From: Cristatella mucedo | Taxonomy: Eukaryota; Bryozoa; Phylactolaemata; Cristatellidae | Direction of reading: 5' to 3' | Assembly (NCBI GenBank): GCA_009760855.2 | Contig: WPIO01000002.1 | Coordinates: 4,182,501-4,246,500 of the forward strand | DNA length: 64,000 bases | Shown: positions 11,350 to 24,174 of the stretch, one piece after another | How the letters are laid out: each line of letters opens with the position of its first letter | Position numbering within the stretch: position 1 is the stretch's first letter | Program-made: the position numbers and the translations under genes | The notes under the pieces: generated by a model | What the model was told of the DNA's origin: nothing | Databases searched by the model: none | The model's input: the letters and a program-made list of their open reading frames with translations, nothing else

Positions 11350-12480
11350 AAAGTTGTTAGCAGACGAAATTTGAATTATAGAATGACGAAAAGCCGTCTG
11401 CTACGGAACATGTGGGCACTAGCTTTTACTCGGGCAAATAAGATCCTGCATCCGCTGCAGCACCGGGCCCCTACTAAAATTATACATCGCGGGAGGCTGA
11501 GGATTTTGAGGGGCGCCACTAAACGTGTAAGAACCCACTACATTTATTGGTAGAGATATTTAATGAATCACTTGAATCAACGATGAATAGTATGGAGTGC
11601 TGTATTTAATACAGAGCGGCAATATTTTAATGCAACTTCACAGTCTGGTGGTGAATACTTGCCAACCATTTAATTTGAATCAGAATCGTCTTAGAACTTT
11701 AGCTTCTTGTACTGAATTCATTAATATTCCTTAAGCCTTTTTCGTATTTTACATTGTTTTGATCTTCACGATAATCTTTTGTTTCTGTGAATGCTGAGAT
11801 CAGTAAATGCTGTTAACTTGTGAACAATTTGATGGGAATTTAAAATATAATCTCTTACTCTAATTATAATTCAATTAAGGGAGTATATATTTTTTCGGCG
11901 TTGTTAGAACCATAACGGCTTTGTGCGTTTTAGATCCAATAGATTAAACCATTTCAGCAAAGAAAACAGCAGAGCTTGTATGTTCAATACTAGTCCAATA
12001 AATTGTTTACGCACCGTCAGTTCTGACCTTGATATATGCACAAATTCTATCTTAATTCAATGATCTATTGTTATTTCATGAATCGGCGTTACCTTGCAAT
12101 TGCCGATGATAAAATAACAATTTATCAATCGACCGACCGACAGGGATTTTGATAGAAATTGCTTGATGAATAACGCGTTCAAATGCTTCATTTCGAGGGG
12201 ATTTTTGAAAGCAGATACTCGTTGGCTGGTCCCGTACACGTGCAACCACGACAGCAAATGTAACCGTGCAGCGTTTGTTTACCGGTGCTCTACCGGTGAA
12301 CCGTGCAATTCAGCACTGTAGTACGGTTAAAAACACGAGCGGCCACATCTGGGCGCCGAAAGCGAGTATTTATTGTGGGGCTGTTAGAAGCGGTTACGCG
12401 CCGACGCAAGCGCTTTACGCGGCACGCACGGGCCCGATGGAGTTAACTACGTGAACTCCTAAATCCCGAGTATATACACC
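11350..12480. other. unassigned AT-rich spacer
   Basis: No coding signal recognised. 12240-12475 is GC-richer and contains paired ACCGGTG segments, but I cannot classify it. Confidence 0.35.
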
Positions 12481-12483
12481 TAC

Positions 12484-12735
12484 CTAGTGGGTCCCTGTGA
12501 TTCGTCCTTTATATGCTTATGCGTGCTGGTACTCTGCAGGCTGCCGCTAACCAAACTTGCAGGCTGACCCTGTACTTGCCATCACTAATCATGTTATTCC
12601 TGTTGTTCATTGTGCATGCTACCGCTAACCATTTGATCGTGCTTCATTTGCAGCAAATGTGAAGTGCCTAGAAATAGATTGAACTCTCTGAGGGGCTATA
12701 TCAAATACATTATTATTATTAATATTATTATTAAT
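12484..12735 (+). mobile_element. L2-clade LINE (family 1) 3' UTR and tail
   Basis: Starts at TAGTGGGTCCCTGTGATTCG and carries the 3' UTR, the closing motif (AAGTGCCTAGAAATAGATTG, then GAGGGGCTATATCAAA) and (ATT)n. It contains no coding sequence. Confidence 0.8.
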
Positions 12736-12739
12736 GCAG

Positions 12740-15700
12740 AGACTATTTGGCTGGTCTAATACATGGAAGTATGTATTCGGCTTAACCTAACCTGAACCAC
12801 CATCCAAGGCATCTATCGCGTCAGACCATGAGGGTGGCTTCGGATCATCGTAAGAATGTAATCGGCTAATCTACAAAGATGCTCAGCTGCTGCTTGTTGT
12901 ACAGAGAGCCTCAGCCCAGCAGCTAGCTGCTATGTCGTGTAAATGCACTTGCTCTTATACACTTCCTCATTGCTACAAATCTCAATGAGATGGCAATCTG
13001 ACAAGGCTGAAGGGAGAGAATGAAACATGTCAGGAAAGCTTCCGAAGGCTTGTCTTTGAAGCTACTACGAGTTGGAGATTAAATACAGATGTAGATTTCA
13101 CCATATTAACTAGCTACACGCAGTTCATCTGGAGGCTATGCATGCCGTTTGACCACTACAGTCAATCCGTAGCAGCAGCTTACTGCTGCATGATGTTGTC
13201 TGGTTTAATACTGCTGCTACTCGACGCGGCATCGGTTGAAGTTTCGTCTGCTCGATGCTGCCTCACTCGATACTGCTGCTTCTCATTTCCACCTTGCTCC
13301 CTAGTTGTCAGCCACGAGCTCAATATCAGCTCCTGTCTGAAATTAAGGATAACAATAGAATCGTTATGCCTGCCATTCGAAAACCTCTCAATTGGCAAGC
13401 CAATATTTCAGCAAGCTATTTATAAGAAAAACTCGCTTAAAAAGTTGTTGGTTAAACTACAGTGTATAATAATAAAGACTATTTTTCTGAGGGAGCTACA
13501 CAAACGTGTTGTTTTCTATTATTAGTACAAGCTTGGCGGAACTTTCATAAAGATACATTGCAGAAATTACAATTAAGATAAGTATATTTCAACAGCATAT
13601 TTTAATTTATTCAAACTGGCCAAAGGCTGGAGCTGAGGATCGGGGCGGGGGGGGGGGCTAATTTTGGGGGACTTGCTCAATCTATTGATAAGAGGGGGCA
13701 CATGCTCTTCTAGAAGACTCCCAATCTCCATCCGAACTCTAAGAGCTTTCGAAACAGTATAAGAGTCAGAGCCCATCCTGTCTGTATTTACAGATTCTTA
13801 TGTGTCGCGTCCCGGATTCTTATCACGCTCTAATCATAATCGGATCGTCTGAAGTGCCAATGCGGCACTATCGATAGACAATTACCCTCAAAGAGGCTAT
13901 CTCTCGTCTCGTGTCTTGCATCATGCGTCCTTGCTAGTTTTTATGTTTGTGCGGGCAGTCACACAGATCAAGACGGCTCAGGCAGATGCCGTTTATTTCG
14001 GAAACGCGGAACCGGGGCGCACAGCCTGCACGGGCCTGCAAGCAACTGCTGCAAGTGGGTCCGCTGTCTCGACCGGAAGAGCTCGGTGGGTGTATAAGGC
14101 AGGCGGACCCAACATTAGTGAATGTAGCATTAAAAAATGCCTGGTTACTCATTCATTGTTGTTGATCATGTTTTAACCTATTGATGCATTTATTAAGTGG
14201 TGGTGGTTCAATTTTAATGATCTTGCGCGTCATCCATTGTTAAGTCGCTATCCATATTGAAAAATGTGTAGGACAAAATACTAAATTACAGGCGGCAAGC
14301 ATTACTAGATGTAAATAGTTCTGTGCTTACACATTTATAGTAACTCCTCAGAACAGAAATCAGCACTCTGAAGTTTGGAGAGAGAATGCATGGACGCACA
14401 TCTGTGAGGTGGAGTGAAGTAGAATCCATACAGACGTCAGCCGACTTGGCGTTGGGCGGCTAGGAGCGTCGATGCCAAGCTTTTTCGGTGGCCGCATCGT
14501 GACCCCACGATGGTCAAGGCTTTCCAAAAGTAAAGATGGTAGGAAGACTCTGTAAAACCACCATAAAGACCTATCAGAAATGCCACCATTTTGAAATATT
14601 CCATAAACTCCCAACAGAACTTATTCTACATAAAAGCGTCATTCAAAGTATTGACGCTGCCACGATACCCTCTGAGTTGCTCAGATTGAGCCAGTGAAAG
14701 ATTCTGGTACTTATTTTTATTATCGAGCAGCATGGCTTTGAGGCTCGTGATGAGCTGTCAATAAAGAAGCTCCACTCATTTTGTGGTGACATATGAAGCT
14801 ATTGCCTGTAAAGACTGGTCTAATAATGGCAGGAGCACAGCCTGTCTTGACGGGTGAAGAAGTTGGATAAAGCCTCGTGACGCTGACCTGCAACTTGCAG
14901 ACTTCCATCCGCTGAGTTCCAATCTTTCAGCCTATACGTCAAAAGCTTAGCTTTAGTGGGACCATGATCACTGTACGATTCATCGAGGTCGTTTTGGTTG
15001 GGTTAGTACGGGTTTGTCTTCTTAGCCCAGCGTCTGAAGCTGTCTGCATGATCATCAACGTTGATTTCACTCTCTGACCCACTGTTATCTCAGAAAGACG
15101 GCTGGTATCTCTTTAGAGTGTTTAGTGCGAGATGTTAAGAAAGACATGGCGTCTTGGCTATAGATAAAGAAGTTTTAGAATATACGGTAGCAGTTGCGTG
15201 CTAGCCAGTTTGACGCTCGAAAGGACACACATTGGAGAGGGAACAGCAGCGTCAGTAATGATCGAGTTACTTCCAAATTCTCGGGATAGCCAAATATTCA
15301 CTCAGTGACAGCATACAAATAACAAGGAACAATGTAATAATGAATCTCTACAACTTCTTTCTCAGTGAATAATTTATTTTAATAATGACTGACGATATTA
15401 CACGGCACAAATCATAGCAGGTACTTCAGCAGAGTGCTTTTTGGATTTCTCTTGACTGATTATTCTAATCAGCTTGATAATTTGGCTGAAGGCATAGCAA
15501 ATTGAGTCTGTCGAATATTTGCAGCCACTTAACACCATCTCAAGAACATGTAGATTTGTACCCAATTTGGCTGCTGGAACTCAACCAAACTTGTTTTCCT
15601 AAAGCTTCAATAATTATGTTACCTCTACTGATTAAAGTGAGGAAGTCCGTCACTTGGCAAAATGGTGCACTTGCGTCACGTCGCAAGATGGCGCACTTGT

Positions 15701-16600
15701 GTCAAGCAGCAAGAAGTCATTGATTTGTCTTCAGTGACGGAACTACTAGGACTCAACAAAGCGAGTCCACAGGCAATGAGTTGTTCCTTTACTATATTAC
15801 TTGAAAGTGTTAATAAGGAAGGTAATAATAATTTCGATGCATCTGTTGTTCGGTTCACGCACGCAGAGAGCCAGCCGATGACCGACATCAACAGTTTATT
15901 ACACGACATGCGGAGCAGAGGGATGTAGGGCTCCTTTCGCATCCTTCTCCCACTCGACTCTTTTCTCCTCTACCACGGCTGTGCACTAGCCGACCCCGAT
16001 GATTCATCCAAGGTGGACCACAGTTGTGCATCTGCCGACCTTGATGGTGAATCCACCATCTGTTCACCAGTGGGTTACCAGCCTGTGTCCACGCCACATC
16101 ACAGGCGGACCACAGCTGTGCAGCGGCCCCTCTCGATGATGCTCCCAACAGCTGTTCACCAACGGTCTAGCACAGGAGCAGTACCGGCCTGCCTAAAATC
16201 AAACTACAGTATCTATCTATATAAAGCAGATCGCTACTATGACCCAACCTCATCTAGTGACTAACAATAAAGAAGTATTGTAGAGAGAATTATTAAAGGT
16301 CTGGTATGCCGATTCGATTGAGTTTGAATAAATTATTATTAAGTGGTACTATTATGTTGGATTCATTTTGCGAAAAATATATGCTTTCATACTTAGCAGC
16401 ACAGTTGGGTAATTGCTGTATCCGCAATATTTAAGAAAATAAGCAGATATCAAAATCTCGCTTCCCTACACGCAAAAGCAAAGTTTATAGAAGTAATTGT
16501 CATTTGCATTACTAGCGAGGCATTTGAAACACGTATAAAACTAATAAATCAAGATAATCTTAAATTATGCTGCATTGTCATGTGCACGCTAGCACTAGTC
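12740..16600. other. unassigned DNA, 3.9 kb
   Basis: No convincing gene. A broken minus frame at 14750-15130 reads SDHGPTKAK then YRLKDWNSADGS then QRHEAL, vaguely like the TTF-type zinc finger of hAT elements, too weak to call. 15960-16130 holds imperfect repeats around GGACCACAGYTGTGCA. A G-run with C interruptions lies at 13643-13657. Confidence 0.3.
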
Positions 16601-16609
16601 AATTCACGC

Positions 16610-16665
16610 TCGTCCTTTCCAGCATATGTAAAGGGCGTAGAAAAAGATTGTTTTCTCTGGACAGT
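16610..16665 (+). mobile_element. degraded L2-type LINE/SINE tail
   Basis: GCATATGTAAAGGGCGTAGA, then AAAAGATTG and TTCTCT, match the closing motif of family 1 LINEs and their partner SINE. Too short to say which. Confidence 0.4.
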
Positions 16666-16669
16666 AAAG

Positions 16670-18150
16670 CAAATGCTCTACTACTAAGCTAATGTGGAGT
16701 TTTCGGTAACAATGACACCTAAGTAGTTTTTGAGCAAGAAAATTGCGTACATAAAAGACTGTATTCCATGAACCAAAATCTGTGTGCTGACTGCATAACA
16801 TAATTAGTAATTAAGGCTACATTAACCACCGTAACCATGAAAATAGCTGCAAGGTAGCAGTAGCACAAAGTGGCAGAATCAGATAAACAGTCAAAGAGCT
16901 TTACCTTTTTTGTATATTATTTCTGCAAGTCTAAATGATTTAGAGCAACAGTACCTTACGCTAATATTAGTGAAATATCAAAAACCTCTACTTGTGTAAA
17001 AAGGACAGCAAATCTACAGGCTAGACAGGGCCTTTTCGCTCAAGATTGTTTTCGTCGCTGTATCAGCAATTATAGTAGAAATGAAGGAGCCAATCTGTGG
17101 CAGGCGCCGAGGGTCCAAGTGAAAACTGTGGCCACAGTCCAACCACAAGACACTGCAGCAAGGGTTAGAGCGACAGAACTCACTGGATTAGGAGACCAAT
17201 CTAGAGGCTATTTTAGGACTAAAGATAGAGGCTTGGTGGAATTTTTAATCGGCTATTCTAGAACATTGGATTTTTTCGTACCGCTTCACGATGCTATATA
17301 TTTAGTCATAGCAAATAGGTCATCATCCATCAAGCATCTATTTGAGTGAATGCCGTGTACACACACCCAACGATTAGTAATAGCCGTGTACGCGCCTATT
17401 TACGTAACTTAATATATAATTTTCTATTAGCAGTTGAATTCATTATAGCTTCAAAAGCCCAGCAAGGACCACTGCTCATCGGCCCAGCCATTAGTAGTTT
17501 CCAGCAATGCATTCAACACTGATCTATATGATTTATCATCAGGCAGTCGATTCGTTCTCGCATTCAGAATAGGCTGTAAATATTCACCGGGCAGTAACAG
17601 TGTCTCGATCTTGCACAGAAATGCATATTTATGGGTGGACTTAGCTGTGGAGGTGATGTGCTCATTTAGTGACAAGTCATCGTGGAAACGGGAACGCTGA
17701 TATTGAGCAGGGCTGCTGGATATATGCTGGTGGAGCCGATTTGGAGAGTTAGGCTTTTTCAGATCGTGAGTAACACTATTTTTCCATAATTCGGATGTCG
17801 GTTGTCCTCATAGAGTTTAAAAACGTTAGCTGTAATTCAAGTGCAAATGTCAGCTATGCATGTTAGTAGAGAGTAGAGAGAGTTTGACATGCGAAGCAGC
17901 GAAGGATCAGCAAACACAAGTAAAGCTGCTTGTTAGCAGCATAAAAATGAAAGCCAAGCTTGTGCTTGGCAAATGCGTTGGCAAGAGGGAGTTTATACAC
18001 CTGCTAAAGCTGCGCACCTGAAACGGATCCCTGGGGCGCCCTAAACGTCCAATGCTCGCTGGATGACCGGTTTCAGCTGACATCGCCTCTCTTCACTCTC
18101 CTACTGAGATAAGACCTACAGTATTTCACCTTGATTTGCCTATACTGTTT
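16670..18150. other. unassigned DNA
   Basis: No gene recognised. A minus frame at 17451-17675 contains LSLNEHITSTAKSTHKYAF, which faintly recalls the LSLDDHISSTVKSAYFQLHN segment of L2 RT. The rest of the frame does not follow the LINE, so it may be coincidence. Confidence 0.3.
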
Positions 18151-18157
18151 GACAGCT

Positions 18158-19414
18158 AGTGATTGAGAAGGCTTTGGTGATCAATGCTATGAAAAGCTGT
18201 TGAGAGATCTAGCAGAACTAGCTCACGGGTTCTACCTTAGTCAGTTTACCTCGTGGATCCGTGCTTGGTCACATTCTTTTCACGATGTTTACTCTTCCTC
18301 TTGCCGATGTGATTGCCAAGCACAATTTAGGTTTCCACTTCTTTGCAGATGACACTTATTTGTACCATTGCTTTGATCCTTCTCAGTCCTCCAGTATCTC
18401 GTAAGTCTTTCAACTCCCTTGCTGCACGTATTGATTAAATCTGCACGTGGATGGCAGCAAATTTTCTTAAATTCAGTGATGATAAAACCAGCTTACGTGA
18501 TAGACAAACCAAATGTAATTCAGAAATTGGAGAGGCTAGCGCTCAGAATCTGCTCTATCAGCATATCTCCTGTAGAATCTGCATGAAATCTAGGTGTTCT
18601 GTTTCAAAGTGACCTTATATTAGACGACCACTTCAGCTCCACAGTGAAGTCTGCCTACTTTTAGCTACATAACATTGCTAAAATTCGGCTTGTTTAGACA
18701 GGGATACCACATTTAAATTGGTTCATGCATTCGTGACATTCCGTCTTGACTGCTATGGTTAAATGCTTGCTGGTCAACCAGCCTGTGCACTCAAGGCTCT
18801 TACAGCTGGTGCAAAACTCTGCAGCAATGCGTGTCTGTCGTGAGCGTCGCAGTTGCTACATTTCATTACTTCTCTCCGACCTGCACTGGCTCCCAGTCAA
18901 GCAACGGATCGACTTCAAGGTTTTGTCACTCACTTTTTGGTCTCTACATTTTTTGGCTCCAGCCTACCTATTAGATCTACTCCCCCACCAGGCTAAGAAT
19001 CGTACCGCCCGCTTTTTGGAATCTGACTGTTTACTCACACCTCGTAAAAATCTCAAATCCTTTGATGACCGTGTCTTTAGTTCGTATGATCCCAAAGCCT
19101 GGAACTCATTCCCGAATTGTGTCACATCTCCTGACTTGTCCACATTAAAATAGAAACTAAAAACGCTTCTATTCCTCACAGCAGTTAACGGGTCCCTGCG
19201 ATTCGTCCTTCGTGTGCTTACGTGTGCTGACACTGTGCATGCTGCCACTAACCATACTTGCATGCTGACCCTGTGCATGTAACCCCTAACCATGGTATTC
19301 TTATTTATTGAGCATGCTACAATTAACCATTCGATCGTGCTTCCTTAGCAGCGAATGTAAAGCACCTAAAAGTGATTGAGTTATCTGAGGGTGCTATATC
19401 AAACGTATTATTAT
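18158..19414 (+). mobile_element. L2-clade LINE (family 1) with inverted 5' piece
   Basis: From about 18230 the plus strand reads RT from just before the YADD box ([16 protein letters not shown]) through the C-terminal region (18746-19153) to the 3' UTR, closing motif and ATT tail. The 60 bp before it (18158-18220) are on the minus strand and encode RT motif A, LVLLDLSTAFHSIDHQSLLN. The 5' end is therefore inverted relative to the rest, as expected from twin priming. Frames are broken. Confidence 0.8.
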
Positions 19415-19419
19415 TTTTT

Positions 19420-20780
19420 CCTGAGGTCATTAACCACTCCCAGATATACCGACTCTCTGGGGTTATTTGTTCTACAAGTTGACTGGTATCTAGAAAGCAG
19501 TTTTTTAGTTTATATATAAGAGTTAACTGGTCGATCACTACTCGTCCCAGTTTACCTAGGTGGAACGACGGTAGGAAGACGCGAGGGAAGCTAATTAAAC
19601 TTTCCTCGTCTAGTTTTGACTTCTTAATACGTGGCCTAACACTATCCTCGTTGACAGATGCTGGCTGGCAGGAGATATTTGCCCCCCTCTACGTAGAGGC
19701 AGGGGTGCCCCCTTATTACTATCTCCTGCGATCATAGCCAACGAAGTAATTGGGTTTTATGTTCAACTTTATAAGCATTCACCGAGTAGTCGTCGAAAAA
19801 ACATTGGTTTTAAGCTAAACATTTTTATTAACTGCGGGTCTGGGCCCTGCATACTTCAAAATCTTGAGAGTCTTGCCCCGTGCCTACAATTTTGCTGGTC
19901 TAGACACCCAAAAGATGAAAATTCTGGCTCAGCTACGTTCGTATGGTGCTTACCTGGGTGTGGTTCAGGAGAAGCAGCCTATCATTTTTCTGCAAAACGA
20001 TGTGCACTAGGTACCAAACATCTTAGTCGAGAGTATTAGGGCATGCTGCACTTAGAATAACATAGTGAGCAGGCATAACGTCTTCTCAAGTATAAACCTA
20101 CCAGCGATATCTCGCGCCCTTCTATACTCAGATCTTCGTTGGAACGAGCATAGCATATCGAACTGGGTAGACCTCTGGCTGCAAGCCACCAGCATCTTTC
20201 TTCACCTCAAGGAGACTGAATCGTTTCGCCTTGGCAAAGCATGAGCTTACTTTACAAGAAGAGGTTCGCGCGATGAGGCTTTCGTGCTGAACCATGCAGG
20301 GCTGGGCTTCTAAATCGCAATACATGCTCTATTGAACAACTCGAGAGCGACGCCTTAGAAAGCTTACCATTTCACATTCTCAAATTCCCCTAAGACAACG
20401 GAACAAGTACACTATCCCCTGATCATGGAGTAGCAGCAAGCAGTTTGCAGCTACGGTATATATCATAAACTAGGTCCTCGGCTACTGACCTGCTTACATG
20501 ACGATCTAATAATTCATTAGGCTTATCGTGTTGCAGAGACAACGGGCAAGTAGGGCTCGGGTACCGCAGCAGACTGCCAGTGCAGTCAAATTTCAACCTC
20601 TAGTCTAGTCTAGCAACGGCAATACAAAAATCTTCTCTAGCCAGCATTCGTGAGTAAGCAGCTTTTAAACGATTTTTAGGGATGACCGTAGAGATGCCAC
20701 GTCAGCATAGCAAAGCAGGAAATCACGTCGTCGCCACTAGCCAGTTCAGTCTATAGCATGATAGTCTGAGCCGACCCCTG
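19420..20780. other. unassigned DNA
   Basis: Apart from the dispersed repeat at 19829-19935, no repeat or gene is recognised. Confidence 0.3.
19829..19935 (+). repeat. unclassified dispersed repeat, copy 2
   Basis: Partner of 8003-8115, same orientation and same order of conserved blocks, with substitutions and small indels between them. Confidence 0.5.
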
Positions 20781-21740
20781 ATTACCAAATGGCAAGCCCT
20801 CACGACAGAGAGCCACCCCAACGCGACCACAGCACAAACACAGAGAAAGGCTGCAGTGAGCACACACGCAGCTGGGGCAGCAAGACGTCGAAGAACAGCT
20901 TGCCCAGACCGAGAGAATCGGAGCCGAACCGGCAGGTCATCACACGTCAGGCTATATACTGCTGCAGGGCGAAGAAAGCCTGCAGTCCAGCATGCAGCAC
21001 CGGCAGCTTGCAGGACCGTGCTTGACTTGAAATGCATGGCGAATAAAGGGAGCACGGTTTGAGAGCTGCCGAGTGGCACATACTAGCTAGGTAGACAACA
21101 GACCTGGCACTTCTAGAGAGTCGCACATGCACATGAACGCTCGAGGCCGCCTCGTCAACCGCTACGCAAGAGGCTTGATTGCAGAAGCCGGAAGCTGCTG
21201 CTGCTTCGGTAAATAAGCAGCCAGAGCATGGGAAGCCTTTATCGTCAAGAGCGGCCGTCAGTGGCTGTGGTCATCCGTGCATGCATTCGTGCCTGCATGT
21301 GTGCACGCACGCACTATCTTCGAGTGCATGTGGCAAGTGCCCCAAGCTGTGGCCCACTAGGAACGGCCAAGTCTCAGTCGGCATACACCAGCTTTCGGGA
21401 ACGGCCGTGCACCACAGGGCACGGCTCCGGAGGTGTCTCGATGGCAAAAGGGCTGTAGAGCTTCGTGCTGCTCGTCGGTGAGTCGTGGAATGCACTGTAG
21501 GCACTCGATGAAGGTGGCGGGGGCGTCCTTTGACCTTCAGCACTGGCTGCACGAGTGCCATCTTTCACAGCAGTGGCAGAGGCTTCACTAGCACGAGCGT
21601 GGACGATCCGCTGCAAAAGGGAAAGTGCCGAGTCAAGCTTTCTGCAGTGGTGGTGCACGTAGCAACTTTGGTTTTCGGAAGAGAACTCTGCGGTGGCGCT
21701 GCTTGCCACCGTGGTTTTTCACTGGAGCTGAGTTTCTTGC
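20780..21740. other. GC-richer region with overlapping open frames, no recognised gene
   Basis: Frames of 70-118 codons are open on both strands (for example 20723-21079 minus, 21374-21709 minus). None shows a domain, and the coexisting frames on both strands argue for composition rather than coding. Confidence 0.3.
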
Positions 21741-21745
21741 ACTGG

Positions 21746-21876
21746 ATAGAGACAGACAGCCAGGCAGATAGTGGCACACAGACAGTAAGAGTGACGGACA
21801 GAGAGAAACACAGAGACAGATAGTGACATATAAATAGACAGTCAGAGAGAGACTGTTAGGAAGAGAGAGAGGGAGG

Positions 21877-21960
<84 letters not shown>

Positions 21961-22047
21961 GGAAGAGAGACATCGAGACGACAGAGAAAGAGAGAGAGAG
22001 AGACAGAGAGAGAGAGAGAAAGACAGAGAGAAAAACGAGAGAGACTG
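21746..22047 (+). repeat. (GA)n microsatellite and purine-rich tract
   Basis: Degenerate GACAGA units lead into pure GA repeat at about 21880-21957 and then degenerate GAGAC units. The long Leu/Ser-rich minus frames here are artefacts. Confidence 0.95.
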
Positions 22048-22049
22048 GG

Positions 22050-22700
22050 GGCTAGACTGACAGAGGAAGTAAAGCATACACATAGACACACGTTGTATTA
22101 TCGTCATACACAGCTATATCCGTATGCATACAGGCTGTTACAAAGATAAACAATGCGATGCAAGCTCAAAATCGAAGGGGTGACCGTTGAAAGCCAGTGT
22201 GCTGGCAACTAAGGCATCCCGGTGGATAACGGGCATGACATGCGAATGTCGCAGCTTGCCTTGTTCTGCAAGCAAGTAGGCAACTTAAGCACACCTTGCA
22301 CAGCAGTTACTTAAGTGCTCTGAGCAGACTTGCTTCACCTTCAGCCTTACTGCCATGCTCTGCCATATAGCTGTCAGCCTGCAGACATTTTCTCCTTAAG
22401 CAGGAGAGAGCACTCGCATGCAACCTTGGACGATGCACGGGAAACCTGAGTAGCAGGTGCTGTGGTTGGTTTTAGGTGACAGGAGTAATTTCGGTCGGTG
22501 GTTCGGCAGAAGGTAGCTTCAGGCATATTGCCATGTTAATGCTTACATAGACCTTATATTTAATCAATTTATGCCACCAATTTGGTTAGTGTCACTAATT
22601 GAATTGAGCACTGCAAATATTCTGAGCTGCCTGTTCCTCCATTCAGTGACACTCCTACACAACCCATCTGTGGATAAGGCTCCTCTCACAAGCAGAGTCA
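22050..22700. other. unassigned spacer
   Basis: No gene or repeat seen. Confidence 0.3.
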
Positions 22701-22707
22701 CCGAGCT

Positions 22708-22850
22708 GATTTAACAGCCTCATTTATATAGCAGCAGACGAGTCTTCCCAGCTATACCGACTGCTTGGCTTGCATTAGTCAATAAAGAATCGACCACTGC
22801 AAGCGAATGGCCTGAACCCACAACCCGGGTCGTGAAGAGTGAGCATGATG
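22708..22850 (-). mobile_element. tRNA-derived SINE (SINE group 1)
   Basis: Minus strand: TGCTCACTCTTCACGACC, then GGGTTGTGGGTTCAGGCC (B-box region), then CTTGCAGTGGTCGATTCTT, ending in CTGCTGCTATATAAATGAGG and CTGTTAAATCAGC. A second half TGACTAATGCAAGCCAAGCA is diverged. Confidence 0.6.
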
Positions 22851-22916
22851 GGCAAAGTGCTGCTGCAAACCTGAGCCCCAAACAACCGGATGCACAGGGA
22901 TCAACGTCCAAAGCTG

Positions 22917-22962
22917 CAGCAGCAGCAGCAGCAGAAGCAATAGCAGCAGCAGCAGCAGCATT
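22917..22962 (+). repeat. (CAG)n microsatellite
   Basis: Interrupted CAG/GCA repeat, about 46 bp. It produces the poly-Ala and poly-Leu runs in minus frames. Confidence 0.9.
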
Positions 22963-23476
22963 AGCAAGACGTTGAAAGGCGAGCAATCAAAGGTGGGAGA
23001 GATCAGGGGGGAGCCAGCTATCGTCTGCCCTAGCTGCTGTGACTTGGCCAATGGCGAACGACATGCAGGCCGGAGTGTGGCAGAAGCACACCAGCTGGCT
23101 TCTATTCGGCTTGGCAGGGCTCCTCGTGGCCCGTGGCAGGGTCGCCCTACTTCTTAGCCCAGAGCCTTTTTTCCCGGGCGTACAGGTGACGTTCAGAAGC
23201 CGGGACTCTCTCCTCGCGGCAATCTAGCCAGCAAACCACAGCTAGAGTGTTCTGTAGGCGCCAGATTGTGCCGAACGTCTTCTTGTGCAGATGCACAGGA
23301 AGTGATAACACCAAACGCCTTCCTATGCAGAGGGGCCGAGCCGCTCTGTAGCTAGGGCTCGCCCAACGGAAACAATGGTCTCGATGTTTAGCAAGAACCG
23401 CGCCCTACGGTGTGTGCTCGGACGATCGACGCGCCGTTGGGCGGACGCGACGCGCCAGCGGCGGCGAGCGGCTCAC

Positions 23477-23719
23477 CTGCCACAGGTTGGATAGCGAGCT
23501 CTTCACCCGGGCCAAAGCGGGCACTGCTGCAGTCCTCCGGCGCTCCTCCGGAGAGGCAGCCGCCGCGGCCGCCACCAGCGGCGAATAGCGCCGCCGGGCC
23601 GGCGGCCGCTGCGGCTTCATTGGCGTTCTGAAAAACTGCCCATCCCACTCGGGAGACGAGCTCTTCTTGCTCCTGCCGCCGCGCCTGCTGAAGCTGGCCT
23701 TGCTCGTTCGCGTGCTCAT
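23477..23719 (-). CDS. candidate first coding exon of an unidentified gene
   Basis: A minus frame from ATG at 23719 encodes MSTRTSKASFSRRGGRSKKS and continues basic and Ser/Pro/Ala-rich to VKSSLSNLWQ. It then meets a textbook donor, GGCAG/GTGAGC, at 23476, phase 0. The block is CpG-rich, and a TCACGTGAC E-box-like palindrome lies about 57 bp upstream (23776-23784). The frame stays open to an earlier ATG at 23779. No domain is recognised and no downstream exon was identified. Competing frames are open on both strands, so composition could explain it. Confidence 0.35.
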
Positions 23720-24039
23720 CGACGAGGGGTCCCAACAGCGGCTCAAATCGAAAAGCGCCGCCGCGGCCTGGAGTGTCACGTGACTAATATAGGTCGAGGG
23801 TGAGACTGTTGTGCGCCCACCCAGCCACCGTCAACACACGGTTTGGTCACCTCATTATGGACTCGGGCGCGAATCGATGACTCGCGGACGAACTTCGAAA
23901 CCGCTCTTTCGACCGGCTAAGCGTCGAGCGGCGCTGCAGTAGCTATATTCTGATTCCGGTTAGCTCGCCCCAGCACACGCTGAGCGGACGCGGCCACCGA
24001 CGACTAGCTCAGCTTCTACCGCCGCCGCCGACAGCGGTG

Positions 24040-24174
24040 GCGCACTAGGTGTGGCGGTTGCTCTTCACGATCTCGGTCCGAGGTTGTCAGTTCGAATCCT
24101 GCGGTGGGTTATTCCATATTACCACTGCAAGCGGCGGTGATAGCCTTCAAGAATCTTCTATCGCCCTGCAAAAA
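24040..24174 (+). mobile_element. tRNA-derived SINE (SINE group 1), left part, split by an LTR
   Basis: A tRNA-like head with B-box TCAGTTCGAATCCTGCGG is followed by the body ACCACTGCAAGCGGCGGTGA, then a TTCTATCGCCCTGCAAAA segment. The end of the element, GAGGCTGTCGAATCAGC, is found on the far side of the LTR at 25512. Confidence 0.7.

Noticed and set aside
22720-23051. Poly-Ala and poly-Leu proteins
   Set aside because: They are products of the (CAG)n tract and a SINE on the opposite strand.
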